From Reticulitermes lucifugus (Eukaryota; Arthropoda; Insecta; Blattodea; Rhinotermitidae), in contig JAKCWW010000226.1 in the NCBI GenBank assembly GCA_026260175.1, positions 61,968 through 89,824 on the forward strand: a stretch of 27,857 nt of DNA, written 5' to 3'. Shown in pieces: positions 27,301 to 27,857 of this stretch. The notes beneath the pieces were generated by a model. That model did not search any database. It was not told the origin of the DNA and saw nothing but the letters and a program-made list of their open reading frames with translations. Numbering within the stretch: position 1 is the stretch's first letter; each line of letters starts with the position of its first letter. The translations under genes and the position numbers were made by a program.

Positions 27301-27724
27301 CAGGGTGTTTCTGAAATAGGCGGCCATATTTTAGATACGTCTTTTATGGACCAAAACAAAGAAGAAACTTCATACAAACATGTGTCCTAGGCCACTTTGT
27401 TGTCACGGTGTGAGCATTTTAAATATCAAAATGTGAGAGGGGCAGCCTCATGCTCAACAGAACAAGGCGGATACTTCGAGCAACTGTTGTGAAAGGTTTG
27501 CATGTGTACTGTATGGATTTGAAGGTGGCAGTAACAGTCCATCATCCTAGGACTGTTGGTACTGGTGTCTGAAATGTGAATTGTTTTCGTGTGTATTAAT
27601 ATCTAATGTGGTCATAATGAAGGAACTAAGTGTCATAGGACACATGTCTGTGTAAAGTTCTCTCTTTGTTTTGATTCATAGACCACGTATGTAAAATATG
27701 ACCACCTATTTCAGAAACATCCTG
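27301..27724. mobile_element. Tc1/mariner-type MITE with long terminal inverted repeats
   Basis: The 424-bp element is flanked by TA (27299-27300 and 27725-27726). Its termini CAGGGTGTTTCTGAAATAGG and, on the other strand, CAGGATGTTTCTGAAATAGG start inverted repeats of about 100 bp with roughly 80% identity (27301-27403 and 27622-27724). TA duplications and CAGGGTG ends are typical of the IS630-Tc1-mariner superfamily. The unique middle contains a plus-strand frame ending ...T-E-Q-G-G-Y-F-E-Q-L-L-stop at about 27488. This resembles, from memory, the last residues of some transposases of this superfamily, so the MITE may be a deletion derivative of an autonomous element. Confidence 0.92.
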
Positions 27725-27794
27725 TATAACCCAGTAATATTAATTCTGGTGTTTATTAAACTTAAAACGCTCAGTGATCACAAGGTCTGTGTCA

Positions 27795-27857
27795 TTTTTT
27801 TTCCAATGGCTCGACAGCCCCTTGGGGGCCTAGGCCGCCTCAATTTTCGAGGCTTCA
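27795..27857 (-). mobile_element. SINE-B-like 3' tail, cut by window edge
   Basis: A T8 run at 27795-27802 is the complement of a poly-A tail. The minus strand then reads GAGGCGGCCTAGGCCCCCAA then GGGGCTGTCGAGCCATTGG. This matches the SINE-B tail at about 10031-10068 (GAGGCCCTGGCCCGCTAGGG then GCTCTTGCGCCAGTGG). The head lies beyond the window. Confidence 0.75.

Overview
The window looks like non-coding nuclear DNA from an animal, most likely an insect. I find no intact protein-coding gene, no functional tRNA or rRNA gene, no CRISPR array and nothing bacterial. All open frames are short, and most are chance frames or translations of repeats. The abundance and type of repeats, together with a LINE whose C-terminal region resembles very abundant polyneopteran (cockroach/termite-type) copies, point to a repeat-rich insect genome. 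Placement in Blattodea is inference only. The DNA is probably intergenic or inside a large intron.

About a third of the window can be assigned to repeats. (1) A tRNA-headed SINE family of about 270 bp ('SINE-A') has about nine copies on both strands at 2055, 3601, 4955, 13893, 14447, 18830, 20395, 21133 and 25225. (2) A second SINE with a tRNA-Leu/Ser-like head ('SINE-B') is complete at 9813-10075 with a perfect 15-bp target-site duplication. The 3' tail of a relative lies at the right edge. (3) A 220-230 bp MITE family with CCCTTTAAAG termini and TTAA flanks, as in piggyBac, has six copies at 13199, 16783, 17863, 19937, 20156 and 23815. (4) Decayed pieces of one LINE family occur at 4345, 5775, 6371 and 26190 (reverse transcriptase with YADD). 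(5) A Tc1/mariner-type MITE with about 100-bp inverted repeats and TA flanks lies at 27301-27724. (6) A foldback family ('K family') at 9203, 9590, 11935, 20978 and 24612 has head-to-head arms that each carry a hammerhead-ribozyme-like core.

The most interesting signal is the recurring pattern CTGANGA, hairpin, GAAAC, short loop, GTA, which has the layout of a type I hammerhead ribozyme with a very short helix III. The best example (6143-6189) has a perfect 6-bp helix I and sits in a 220-bp element with terminal inverted repeats and an 83%-identical internal palindrome. A second good example lies at 15746-15787. More decayed ones lie in the K family. The window also holds a 49/52-bp minisatellite (7147-7574), a diverged four-unit array (16205-16770), several microsatellites and a CpG-rich block near 1.7-2.05 kb that may be a remnant promoter or exon. 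Without tools, boundaries of diverged repeats are approximate, usually within 5-20 bp.
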